Assembly (NCBI RefSeq): GCF_000143415.4
Contig: NW_003314263.1
Location: 3,606,451-3,670,450 of the forward strand
Source of the DNA: Selaginella moellendorffii
Lineage: Eukaryota > Streptophyta > Lycopodiopsida > Selaginellales > Selaginellaceae
Length of the DNA stretch: 64,000 nucleotides
Reading direction: 5' to 3'
In this document: in pieces, positions 34,527-44,334 of the stretch
How positions within the stretch are numbered: position 1 is the stretch's first letter
Layout: each line of letters opens with the position of its first letter
Program-made: the position numbers and the translations under genes
The notes under the pieces: model-generated
What the model was told of the DNA's origin: nothing
What the model saw: the letters and a program-made list of their open reading frames with translations, nothing else
Databases searched by the model: none

Positions 34527-36445
34527 ATGGCGGCTCTAAGTTGCGGCTTTCACTTGTCCGGATCTTCGCCCTCGTCGTCGCAGCTCGCGAGAAGAATGCT
34601 GGAATTCAGTGGCAGGACGAGAATCTGGCTGAGGAGGAGCTCCTTTGCGCAGGTATTTGTTTCTCTCCTCCATTCCTAGCTACCAAAGTTCCTTTTCTTC
34701 TTGCGTTCTTGCTGGCTATGGTGACAGAGTTTATCGGAAACTTACAGGCACAGCCAAAGACGTCGGCTCCTCGGCCCAGCGTCATCAGGGCGTTCTTGGT
34801 TTCCGACGATCGAGCAAGATCGAAGAGCTCTCCTGCGCCTTCTTCCGGCAAGAGCAGTAATCTATCGGCTTTGCGAGTGAGTCAGCTCAAGAAAGTTTTA
34901 GATGCAGGCGGTGTGGATTACCGTGACTGCCTCGAGAGAAAGGAGCTCGTCGAGAGGCTGGAGAAGACCAAGAACTTCATTCCTCCTGCTGCGAAGAGGC
35001 TGCTGCAACAATACCTCGAGGGCGCTGAGCCTCCGCCGCATCTCTCTTACGAGCTCCTCCATGGCTCTTCACCCCCTGTAGAAGGTAAGTCTTTTTCTTT
35101 AGCCATAGTTTTTTCTTTTGTTTGCTTGCGTGAGGCACGACTTTGCTCGACGTGTTTATCTGTTTGGAGGTTAGACTTGTTCGCAGTACGACTTTGGACT
35201 CAAAAATTCTCTTTTTTCTCACAGATTGGTGGCTAGACGCCGAGAAGAACAGCATAAAACTCTTCCAAGACTGCAGCCCCTCCGTGGCTCACATCACAAC
35301 GCTTCGACTCGGCAAAGATATGTCGATGAATCCCGTTGAGATCCCTCGAGGAACTGGCAGTGGATTCGTGTGGGACAAAGATGGTCATATCGTCACGAAC
35401 TATCACGTCACCATGAACGGCGAACGAGCTCGAGTAACACTCTCAGATGCCAGCACTTGGGACGGAACTCTGGTTGGATATGCGAAGAACAAGGACCTCG
35501 CAGTGCTCAAGATCTCGGCACCGCCATCCAAGCTAAAACCAATCAGCGTTGGTACTTCACAGGTACTCCTCACTTCTATTTTGTTTTCTTGTTTTTCTTC
35601 CCAGTTCTTGACAGTTTCTACTTGATCCAGGGACTCCAAGTTGGCCAACACGTACTCGCGATTGGAAATCCTTTTGGACTCGACAGAACACTCACGAGTG
35701 GAATTATCTCCGGTGTCGGCAGAGATATCAGAAGCATCGGTGGAAGGATCATTCGTGGTGTGATCCAAACCGATGCTTCGATAAATCCTGGAAACTCTGG
35801 AGGGCCTTTGCTGGATTCACAAGGACGACTGATAGGCGTGAACACTGCGATTTACTCGCCGACCGGGGCCAGCGCCGGTGTTGGCTTTGCGATCCCGGTG
35901 GACACCGTGCGAAGGGTGATAAACCAGATTATTCGCGATGGGAAAGTTGTGAGGCCGGGCTTGGGGATTGTTTGTGCGAGTGAGAGCCAGACGAGGCAGC
36001 TGGGAGTGACTGGAGTTTTGGTGCTGGGATTATCTTCAAACGGTGCTGCTGCTCAAGCGGGTTTGAAAGGTTTGTGAGACACACAACTTTGGTGGTTTTT
36101 TTTTGTTTTTTCCATCTTAGAAACTTCGGTTTCTTTGCGTGGCAGCTACGTCAAGAGATGAGAATGGAAGATTGGTTCTTGGAGACGTCATCGTTGCTAT
36201 CAATGGCGAGGTTCGTGACAAGTCTCTTTCTCTCCTTGTTTAAAGTTATCTTTCTTCGCAGGCCGTGAAAACCGTGGAAGATCTTCTCGCACTGATCGAC
36301 GAGCGCTGCATCGAAGAAGTCGTGAGGGTAAGCAGCTCTAAATTCTCCTCACTCCTCTCCAATTATACTTCGCTTCCAGGTGAGCGTCAAGCGAGGGAGC
36401 TCCATACAAGACTACTACATAACACTCGAGGAGCTAGAAGAATAA
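34527..36445 (+). CDS. Deg/HtrA serine protease, chloroplast-type, with extra N-terminal helical domain
   Basis: Seven exons (34527-34652, 34748-35084, 35225-35562, 35631-36069, 36146-36210, 36262-36327, 36380-36445) give 478 residues. The first ~75 are Ser/Arg-rich, like a chloroplast transit peptide. Residues ~83-115 ('[20 protein letters not shown]' and the following helix) look like a SAP-like/ARMET C-terminal fold, unusual in this family. The trypsin-like domain holds the triad His (~213, 'TNYHV'), Asp (~244, 'NKDLAVLK') and Ser (~322, 'GNSGGP'). One PDZ domain follows (about 375-470, 'RLVLGDVVIAINGEAV'). The layout is nearest DEG1/DEG8 of the thylakoid lumen, which degrade damaged photosystem II proteins. 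No twin-Arg lumen signal was identified, so stroma, lumen or mitochondrion remains open. Catalytic residues are intact. Confidence 0.88.
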
Positions 36446-36633
36446 AAGAGATCCACGAAATGGAAGAAGAAAAAAAGGAGAAACCTTTGTAAGATACTAT
36501 CACGTTGTAAAGAAAGACCGAGCAAAAAAATGGAGAAAAAAAAAAGATTTTTGCTGTAAAAAAGAGTGTAGTTTTGTGAAAAAGAGAGTGTAGAAGTAAT
36601 TTTCGTGATAGAGAGGAGAGAGCCTGTAAATTA

Positions 36634-37311
36634 TCACTTGCCCTGTGAGGTAGAGTCAGAGGCTGTGGTAGCGGCGGCGGCGGCGACGGTGGTGGCAGTG
36701 GTGGCGGTGGTGGTAGCGGCGGTAGCTGCAGTAGCGGCGGCGACGGAGAAGCCCGAGTGGTGGGAGTTGGCGGCGGCGGTGGCGGCAGCGGCAGCGGCGC
36801 TAGTGGCGGCGGCGAGAGCAAAAGCTTCGTGTATGTGCGCGAGCTGGGCCTGGAGACACGCCACCCTTTGCTGGAGCACGGAGATGACACCGACGCAGCC
36901 ATAGATTGGATCTTTCACTCGCATGTCCGCCTCGTACGCCAAAGTGTTGACGCAATCCTCGCGGAAGCAGACGGGGAGCTCGTTGAGCATCTTGCTCACG
37001 TTGGAGACGCCGAAGACCTTGTGAACGTTGGCGAAGCGCTCGGGCTGGTCGGGCGGGAAGTATGGCGCGAACAGGCACTCGGGCGTGCAGCGCCGCCGGA
37101 GGTTTCGGCAAGCTGCGCAGGCGGAGGTGGCGCTCGACTGCTGGTGCTGGTGGTGGTGGTGGTAGTGGTGGCTGTGGTGGTGATTTTGAGTTTGGTGGTG
37201 ATTTTGGAGGTGGAGGGAGAGATTTTGGTGGTGGGAGGAGAGATTTTGGGGGTGACTTTGGAGATTTTGGTGGTGGTGGTCGTGCCGCTGCTGCTGCTGC
37301 TGCTCCGACAT
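36634..37311 (-). CDS. LOB-domain (LBD) transcription factor, class I
   Basis: A single exon of 225 residues. The LOB C-block is complete, with Cys at 65, 68, 75 and 79 (CX2CX6CX3C in 'CAACRNLRRRCTPEC'). The GAS block starts near 100 ('FGVSNVSKMLNELP'). A class I leucine-zipper-like helix lies at about 145-160 ('VLQQRVACLQAQLAHI'). LBD proteins are plant-specific DNA-binding regulators of lateral organ boundaries and growth. The N-terminus is unusual: residues 1-58 are almost only His and Gln with some Asn and Ser. The C-terminus is an Ala/Thr-rich run. Both come from simple triplet repeats, so length polymorphism is likely. The Deg protease gene converges on it, with 188 bp between stop codons. 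Long plus-strand frames here are shadows of the same repeats. Confidence 0.9.
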   Translation of the reverse strand: MSEQQQQQRHDHHHQNLQSHPQNLSSHHQNLSLHLQNHHQTQNHHHSHHYHHHHQHQQSSATSACAACRNLRRRCTPECLFAPYFPPDQPERFANVHKVFGVSNVSKMLNELPVCFREDCVNTLAYEADMRVKDPIYGCVGVISVLQQRVACLQAQLAHIHEAFALAAATSAAAAAATAAANSHHSGFSVAAATAATAATTTATTATTVAAAAATTASDSTSQGK

Positions 37312-38032
37312 CTTTTTTTACTTTGTCTTTTCATCCAACTCCCGGCATTTTGCGCGACCAGCTTCCGCAGCTTCAGTTGAAATGTCAGTTGATTGGCCAC
37401 TGAACAATAACCGTTTCAAAGCCTTCGTTTTTCCCTCTTTTTTGTTTACTTATGCTGATTTGTAATTATAATTTCACTTTAAATGAAATAAATAAAACTA
37501 CATTTGCTCAGTCACAGTAGCAGTCACAGAAGATATTGGTGATATATCAATGTATTCTGCCACAATATATCAATGTATTCTGCTGTTTCATCTGATTAAA
37601 CAACATAAAGAAACTTCATTTTTTACAAAAGCCCTATTTCTTGGTGTTTTGTATATCAAAATTGTATGTTTTTACAGTTTAGTTACAAAATTGCATGTAA
37701 GTGATCTCTTAATAAACAGTTTGTCATACCTTATTTATACATTGTAATTTAGTCTTTTTTGGCTTTATCATTATAATTTTTAATTGTTTTTCTTTCTGCT
37801 TTCCTTTCACACACTATTTCCCAAGTTTTGGCTGCTGGAAAACCAATTTTAAACTCATCTTCCTTGCTTTTGCTTGATCCTGGAGCTCTTTCATCATCAA
37901 TTCGTGTTGTGAACTTGATAAATTCCTCACTACTCAAGGATGTTTCTTCACTTTTCGCAAAAACAACCTCTTCTCAGAGTCCATGTTGAGCAAATGCAAA
38001 ATAAGTCTTTTAACTTCGTCACTCACACTTAT

Positions 38033-38800
38033 TTAGTTGAAAGAACTCATTAACAAATCCTTTAAACATCTCAATCTCTTCTCAATTTCCCGTGATGCCA
38101 GCTTTGGAAATGCACACTTCCCGGACAACATCTCATAAAGGACAATCCCCACACTCCACACATCAACCCTCTCATCATAAACACGGTCAAGAGATGACAT
38201 CTCAGGAGCCCTATACCTCTATGTCCCAACCATCCCCCTCATGATTATAACTGGTGGCAACCCCTTCTTTGAAAACCTTGATGATGTTCCAAAGTTTGCC
38301 AATTTTACATTCCCAAACAAGCTCTTCCCAAACCCTAGAAGGATGTTTCCAGGCTTGATATCCCTGTGAGCAATGCCCCTCCTATGCATCTTGTGCACCG
38401 CGTTGGTCACATGCTTGATCACAATTACAGCTTCATGCTCGTTAAGCCTCTTTTTTTTTAGTAGTACATCCTTTAGCAAGCACTGGCACAACTCCATGAC
38501 AAGGTGGTAGTAATCCTCATCCTTGAAAACCTCCACAAGCTCAGGTACCATGGCTCCACTATTGCTCTTCGTTTTACGGTTACTTGATCCATGATCTAAG
38601 CTAGACATGTTTGAGAGATGCACCAGTGCCTCGATCTCCACCTCAGCTTCCTCTCGCAGGCCTCCATCCGGGAGTGTGTCATTGATGATCAAATCCTCGC
38701 TTGGGTAGTTGCTAATTCGATTTGATCTAACTTACCATCTGCCTTACGTTTAATCTTATACATGATAGCTTGGCCACCAAGCTCTTCCTCTAAAAATCGT
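38033..38800 (-). pseudogene. Broken protein kinase
   Basis: On the minus strand a glycine-loop remnant ('YKIKRKADGK', about 38760) is followed by a frameshift, then a long open stretch with the catalytic loop 'HRDIKPGNILL'. The magnesium-binding DFG has become NFG ('VKLANFGTSS'). After 'VGT' an in-frame TAG (about 38219) interrupts the chain, yet the frame beyond it still reads 'RYRAPEMSSLD', 'VYDERVDVWSVGIVLYEML' to a final stop at 38033. The loss of the DFG Asp, the stop in the activation segment and the missing N-lobe mark it as dead. Affinity: Ser/Thr kinase with an NEK- or CDPK-like loop, not narrower. Confidence 0.8.
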
Positions 38801-38983
38801 TTATATCACTCCCCATCGTCATTACTATTTGTCCTCTTTTATCAAAATACTCTAACAAAAAGGATTGTGTAAACCCTAACAAAAGGATTACCCTAACAAA
38901 AAAGATTGCGTAAAGGCAAATATATTTCTCCATACTTTAAAAATAAAAAATATATTTCTAGACAATAAATAACTTTTAATTTT

Positions 38984-41250
38984 CTAGAAGCCCGCGGGGG
39001 AGCCATGCTTCCTGTAGTCACTGACGCCGGTGATCCTCCCAAAGTAGACAGTGCTGTTATTAAGAGAGGGCTTGTGATTTATGGCCGGGACGTGAAGATC
39101 GTGGAGGACGAGCTGCGTGACGCAGTAGCCTGTCGTCTCCACAACCTTGTGCTGCCTCGCTGACAATCCATCTCTGATCACCTCTGGAACTTCCACGAGC
39201 TCGTTTGTTACCAGCGTCCAGTCCTCGCATTCGACCTCGTTTGGGACAAGCTGCAAGGCAAACAAAGAGAAAAGTTTCAGCGAGGAAGAGAAACGTTTTC
39301 CTTCCCCGACCTGGTGGTGGACGCGCGGAGTCGTGACCGAATGCAAGGCGTCCTTGCCACGAACGAAATAGTTTAGAAAGACTTGAGCAACGCCAGTGAT
39401 GATTTTAATGCCGCCGCTTGCCCCTAGCACGGCTCTCAGCTGTCCATCCTGCATTGTTTAAGTCAGAGATGGCGTTTCGGGCATACAAAGGCTAAGAGAG
39501 AGCATTTACCTGCAAAACTATAGTGGGGGACATGGATGAAAGTGGTCTCTTGTTGGGGGCGACGAAGTTCACTTCGGCCGGAGGGAATTCGCCTCGCTCC
39601 ACGGCTTTCGGAACAGCAAAATCGTTCATTTCGTTGTTCAGCAAGATACCCGTGGATTTCGAAAGCAGCATGGATCCAAATCGCCAGTTCACCGTGGTAG
39701 TCATTGACAACGCATTCCGATCCTGGTCGATGATTCCAAAATGGCAAGTGCCGTGATCCACCAGTTGGTTCCATCTATATTGATCAATGCACCTAATGGT
39801 CAGCAAAAGGAACGGAGAGAAACTTTCTGCTTACTTGCTTCCATAGTGCTCTGGCCCAAAGGTTGTGTTATCCAGAATAGACTTGTAAAGCTTCACGGCA
39901 AAGTCGGGAGAAAGCATGTCTTGCATTACACGCGAGATGTTGGCAAAGCCCGGATCTCCAAGGTTCATTCGCACCGCGTAGGCGTGCTTGAAAGCCTCGA
40001 CGAGCCGGTGGTAGAATAAATCATCCGGCACGGAAGCGAGATCGTCAAAGTTGGAGAGGATATTAAACATCTGCACGTCAAGTGTGAGCAAAGAGACAAA
40101 AGAAACATTCTATAAAAAAATGGAAAGATACCAGTGCTAGCGTAGCCCCTCCCGAAGATGGAGGAGGCATTCCAAGAACAGTGAGTCCCATAACATCGCT
40201 TGTCACAGCTTCTCTAACGGCAGTTTCGTAGTCTCGCAAGTCGTCAATCGTGATAATTCCTCCAGCTGCTTGGACGTCCGCTGCTAGCTTCTCGCCGATA
40301 ACACCACCGTAGAGAACACCCGGCCCTTCGTTGGCAATCAGCTCCAGCGTCCTGGCCAGCTCCTCGTTGCGAAGAACATCACCAGCTTTCACCAGCTTCC
40401 CATTCGGCGAGAGGAACTGTCGAAGCGTTCTGTGGGCTAGAATCCCCTTGAGACTCTGAGCAATCTCAAATTCCAGGTAAGCTGTTACCACGAATCCATC
40501 CCGGGCTAGCTTGATGGCCGGCTCGAAGAGCGATTTCCAGGGCAGCCTTCCAAAGTGCTGCCACGCGAGGTGGAGTCCAGCGAGCTCGCCAGGAACTCCC
40601 GCGGACAAAGCACCATCGACTTTAGAGGATGGGTTCTTTGCGTACATGTCCTGGAAGAAAAGAGAGAGGAGTTCTTCGTGGATGGAATGTAATGAAAGAA
40701 AGAAAGAAAATTCCAAGTACCTTGGATGCCGCGGCTGGGGCGGTCTCGCGCATGTCATAGGCGATGGCGGAGCCATTGGCGAGCCGCAGGAGCAAGAACG
40801 CGCCGCCGCCAATGCCACTGGACATGGGATTGACGACGCCCTCGCAAACGGCCGTGGCCACGGCAGCGTCGACCGCATGGCCGCCCCGGGCAAGCGCATC
40901 CCTTCCGACGATGGAGCAGCGCTCGTCGTCCGACGCCACGACGCCATTGTCCGCCTCGCAGATCTGGCCGCCGCCGGCGCTCGCTAGCGATCGTATTGGC
41001 AATGGCGCCAGAGAGTCCCTCGCATCGATGATCTTGACACCAAGAACCACGATCGCGATGGTAGAAACAGCTGCGACCACATTCCAGACAGATATTTCGA
41101 TGGAAATTTCGACCAGGAGCAACGAATCTCTCCATTCTTACCAGCGACAAGCACGCCAAGAACAGTGAAAATCCTTGGTCGCTTGGAATCCATGAGAGAT
41201 CGGCTCGCGCGAGCTTGGATTCCTCGCTCGCCAAGGAGCGCCTCGTCCAT
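38984..41250 (-). CDS. Gamma-glutamyl transpeptidase, membrane-anchored
   Basis: Seven minus-strand exons (41250-41142, 41070-40721, 40650-40132, 40070-39835, 39774-39510, 39448-39311, 39250-38984) join in phase to 627 residues. After a short basic cytosolic end, one hydrophobic span (about 28-50) anchors it as a type II membrane protein. The family start 'GRDALARGGHAVDAAVATA' and 'MSSGIGGGAFLL' are present. The small subunit begins at the catalytic Thr (about 414) in 'DHGTCHFGIID', the point of autocleavage. The later 'PLSSMSPTIVL' and 'GASGGIKI' substrate loops are intact. The enzyme cleaves the gamma-glutamyl bond of glutathione and its conjugates; plant forms act in the apoplast (GGT1/2) or vacuole (GGT4). 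Family length is normal and it looks functional. Introns are 60-80 bp. Confidence 0.93.
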
Positions 41251-41283
41251 TGCTCGTCACATGCAAGGCAAAAAATTTCTCAA

Positions 41284-41375
41284 ATAGGGCCTTTTAAGTT
41301 CGAATCCCGGGACTTACAAGGTCTCAAGTTCGAATCACGAGGACAAATAAGATCTCAAGTTCGATTCTCGAGAAA
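41284..41375. repeat. Short tandem of ~29-bp units
   Basis: Three diverged units share 'ctcaagttcgaatc' or 'ctcaagttcgattctcga'. The GTTCGAATC core resembles a tRNA T-arm (B box), but no tRNA body is present. Function unknown. Confidence 0.5.
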
Positions 41376-41499
41376 ATTTCCGGAGTAGTTCCGTTTCTCT
41401 AGAGAAATTTTTAATGTTCTTGGTCGTTCCAAATTAGTAACATGTTTTATTTGGTCTGGCCATTTATCGTTGGCGTCCGAAAGCTTTGGATAAGCTGAT

Positions 41500-41910
41500 A
41501 TCACAGGAGACGACATTGAGCTCCAGCATGGAGTCGCCAATGCAAGGTACTTATGGTTTTATATTCTTGCTGATGCCTGGGAATGGATGTTCAGGAGCAC
41601 AAACCAAGGATTATAAACTTCATCGTGCCAGCAGTCATACTTTTGGCTCTTGCTTGCATCTGCTTGGTACGAGCGCTTTGTAGTCTATTCTCATAAAAAT
41701 CATTAGAGATTAAGATGAACAAGCCACTCTAGATGCAGCTTCAGTTAGATGCCGCTCGAGGTTTTCACAGCGTTTCTGAGCTGGAATGAGAAGATTCTCC
41801 TCCAAAAAGCAAGATCGCATAAATGAGAAGCAAAACCCGACCATTTAGCCCTAGGGAAAAAAGGTTGGAGAAGCGAAAGAAAACAAGGTGGCAAGCGCGG
41901 TCGTCTTCTG
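41500..41910. other. Interval without recognised feature
   Basis: A 65-codon plus-strand frame (41486-41683) has no recognisable family and no splice support. The interval separates the transpeptidase from the rearranged zone. Confidence 0.4.
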
Positions 41911-41918
41911 TGGCAATT

Positions 41919-42740
41919 TCATCTTTGTCGCTCTTCCCTGCGCACCGGAGTTTTATCAGAAGGTTTGCTGGAACTTGGAGGCCGGATCCTTGTACATGTT
42001 CTGCTAGCAGCGTCAAAAAGAACAGAAAACAAGCAAGGAAATATTATTTCCAGCGCAGGACCTTCCTCGTAATCTGTTGCAAAGATCTTCCACGCCTGAT
42101 TGACTGCATCCACCCGCCTCTTCTTGTTCTTGCTTGTTGCCCCATTGTCTATTTCCTCTGACATGGGAAAGTTTTGTGAGAGTCCACCAGATGCATGCAT
42201 GAATAAACAGCAGACCTTTGTTGTTCCTGCAATTCGAATGGAAATCAGCATAAAAATGGAAAAAAAAAAAAAAACAAATCTACCAAGCTTTGCAAGAACA
42301 AATAGAATCAGAATCACTGGCATGTAAGCTCTCCAAATAGAAAGAAATTATAGAACGAAAGTGCTGCAAGCTCAAGGCAGAAAAAAAAAATTTCCAATAA
42401 AAAACAAAGAAAACAAAAGAAAAAGCCGTACATCATCTCTTGCAAGCAGTCTTGCTCGATCGGATGGTGTTCCAACAAAAATATCCAAAAACCTAGCATG
42501 CTCATAAAGAATTGAAAGAAGCTTATTTGATGTAAGAGTTGGGATCAAACAGATCTTCCCGTTTCCTTTGGCATGTATGATCTTCTTGATCTCACAATTC
42601 ACGTATGGATTTCAGGAGTGAGAAATGCTGGAGGAAGCTGGAACTTGTCCTCCAATCCAGAGGTTGTGTTTTTGGTCACCACTATCCTAGAAAGTGATGG
42701 CTCAAAATTAAAATAAAACAGAATTGAGAGAAGCAGACCA
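41919..42740 (-). CDS. Unidentified multi-exon gene or gene fragment, family U copy 1
   Basis: Minus-strand exons can be chained: about 42700-42602 ('RIVVTKNTTSGLEDKFQLPP'), 42602-42440 ('CLIPTLTSNKLLSILYEHAR', 'VGTPSDRARLLARDD'), a short hydrophobic exon near 42330, then 42230-41919 ('KKRRVDAVNQAWKIFATDYE', 'ALEIIFPCLFSVLFDAASR'). Exon ends have GT and AG signals, but phases across the first two are not certain. The last exon is repeated in decayed form at about 53100-53250 and 62170-62310, so this is a small local family. I do not recognise the domain. It may be functional or a pseudogene. Confidence 0.35.
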
Positions 42741-42819
42741 AGAGCATGGGACTTACCAGCATGCAAACAAGCACAGTGCAAGACTGTGGAGCCAGAGGAC
42801 AAGATATGAGGGACATGGT

Positions 42820-43560
42820 CTTCTAGACAAGTGGAAAAGCTTCTTTGACAAGATGGAATCTTCGACTCAATGTGAGCGTTGAGAGCGGAGGCGTGTTTGC
42901 TGAGATGCCGGAATCCCTTGTTGACAGCGATAGGGAATACCAAGTCTTTGGAGGAGGCAAAGGTTTTCCCGCAGGGAACTTCCGTGCACGAGAAGACATT
43001 CCTCTCTGGCATTTTCTCAAACAAGGTTGCCCCTCGCGGCAAATGCCGAAACCATTGCAGTCGCTGATATAGTGTTATGCTGGGGCATCTTTTGGAAAAC
43101 TCCTCGAGAGAAGAATATGCCTCCTAGTCTTGCATATCCAGCAAGCATTGATATACATGCGATTGCATTTCGAATCGAATATATGCTTTATGCTGGACAT
43201 ATACCCACTTCCGGCATATGCCGTAATTACGACAAGAAGCGGGTTAGCATATTTGTGGCGTGTTGTGCATAATAACCAAGCATTGTATTGCATGCAACAG
43301 TTAGCTCGATCCGGTATCTTATCAAAGATAAGTTTGGCACCTTCCAGATGCCCGTTTTGGGCATATGCATCACCATTGTAGACCACGAGAAAACGTTCTT
43401 GGCGTCGATGGTGTCAAACGCTCGTTTGGCATCACTTGCACCAGATTTGCCAGAACAACGTTCTCTCTGCATTCCTTTCGATCTGAAAGGATCTGGTTGT
43501 GTATCAAGCGACCCTTTGCCAAATTCAGCACAGTGGCGACTCACAGTTGCGAAGTCTAAA
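42820..43560 (-). pseudogene. PPR-protein remnant (minus strand)
   Basis: Pieces in different frames read like pentatricopeptide units: 'AKRAFDTIDAKNVFSWSTMV', 'YAQNGHLEGAKLIFDKIPDR', 'TLFEKMPERNVFSCTEV'. Frames shift between pieces and stops interrupt them. Intact PPR proteins bind organelle RNA and guide editing or splicing; Selaginella has a very large set, so dead copies are expected. The left end merges with the unidentified gene at about 42800. Confidence 0.7.
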
Positions 43561-43954
43561 TGAATGCTCTCTCTCGAGCATTCTTTAGAACAGCATTCTA
43601 AAACACTACTAAAGCCTTACTTTGATTTGAGCAAAAAATCTATTCTCTTTTGCTCCAAGTCTCGCTACCTCATCTTGCATCCCCGCGGAGGAAAACACCT
43701 TGGAGAGACAGACATAAAGCCCCGAATCCTCCGGAACCAAAGAGATCACTTCATTCGCCACCTCTCTCCCAAGACATGGACGCTACAAGCACTCACAAGA
43801 GCCGACCACGCAGGGAAATCCGCCTCGAATGGCATGCTAACTATCAAATCCCGAGCCTCCCGGAGCTTCCCGGTCCACGGTAGATCCTATCCTGTGGATC
43901 GGAGCATATGCCCAGTTTGCATATGCCCGATGCTTTGGAGCTCTTGAGAGAAAT

Positions 43955-44096
43955 GCTCCAGTGTGGAGCTTCTCGTAACCGGAGTGGGTTCTTCGAGGAG
44001 TCGAGGGAATTGTTTCTCGCAATGCAAGACTGTGGATTGGATCCCAATGGCGAGCATTTCCATTGCATGGTTGATCTCTTGTGTCGCGCAAGCCAT
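43955..44096 (+). pseudogene. PPR-protein fragment (plus strand)
   Basis: One frame reads 'GFFEESRELFLAMQDCGLDP' then 'GEHFHCMVDLLCRA', the typical end of a PLS-type PPR array (compare 'ELF..M..GL.P..EHY.CMVDLLGRA'). It lies between minus-strand PPR pieces, so the locus was broken and partly inverted. Confidence 0.65.
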
Positions 44097-44099
44097 CAA

Positions 44100-44330
44100 A
44101 CATCACCCTCGCCGTACGACATCTCCACCCTTGCCGTACATGGTCACCAGTGCGTTGAGCGTGGAGTTTGTACCCGCTATCCACGATGACCAAGAGCCCA
44201 CCGCCCGATCCGCGACTGCCGTACACGCATCGACGGCCGAGACAAATGTGCTCTCATCTCCAGTGTGCGAATATGCCGCCACCACCATGCCACCAGCATG
44301 GCGTCAAAGGCCCGCCAGGCAGCGGCCACG
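44100..44330 (-). pseudogene. PPR-protein fragment (minus strand)
   Basis: The frame contains 'VVAAYSHTGDESTFVSAVDA' followed by 'NSTLNALVTMYGKGGDV', a PPR pair ('A..LVTMYGKCG.V' is a PLS hallmark). It is directly adjacent to the C-terminal end of the SCY1-like remnant on the same strand. Confidence 0.65.
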
Positions 44331-44334
44331 CGTT

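Noticed and set aside
36605-37403. Several long plus-strand frames (Gly-, Val- and Ala-rich) over the LOB gene
   Set aside because: They are antisense shadows of CAC/GCG-type triplet repeats in the LOB gene. None has a domain, while the minus strand has the complete LOB domain.
41284-41345. Possible tRNA gene from a GTTCGAATCCC motif
   Set aside because: No acceptor, D or anticodon arm can be folded around it, and the motif is tandemly repeated at ~29 bp.
43837-44226. 129-codon minus-strand frame as an independent gene
   Set aside because: It overlaps a plus-strand PPR unit with clear family wording. Its right end is part of the minus-strand PPR debris and its left end is a shadow.
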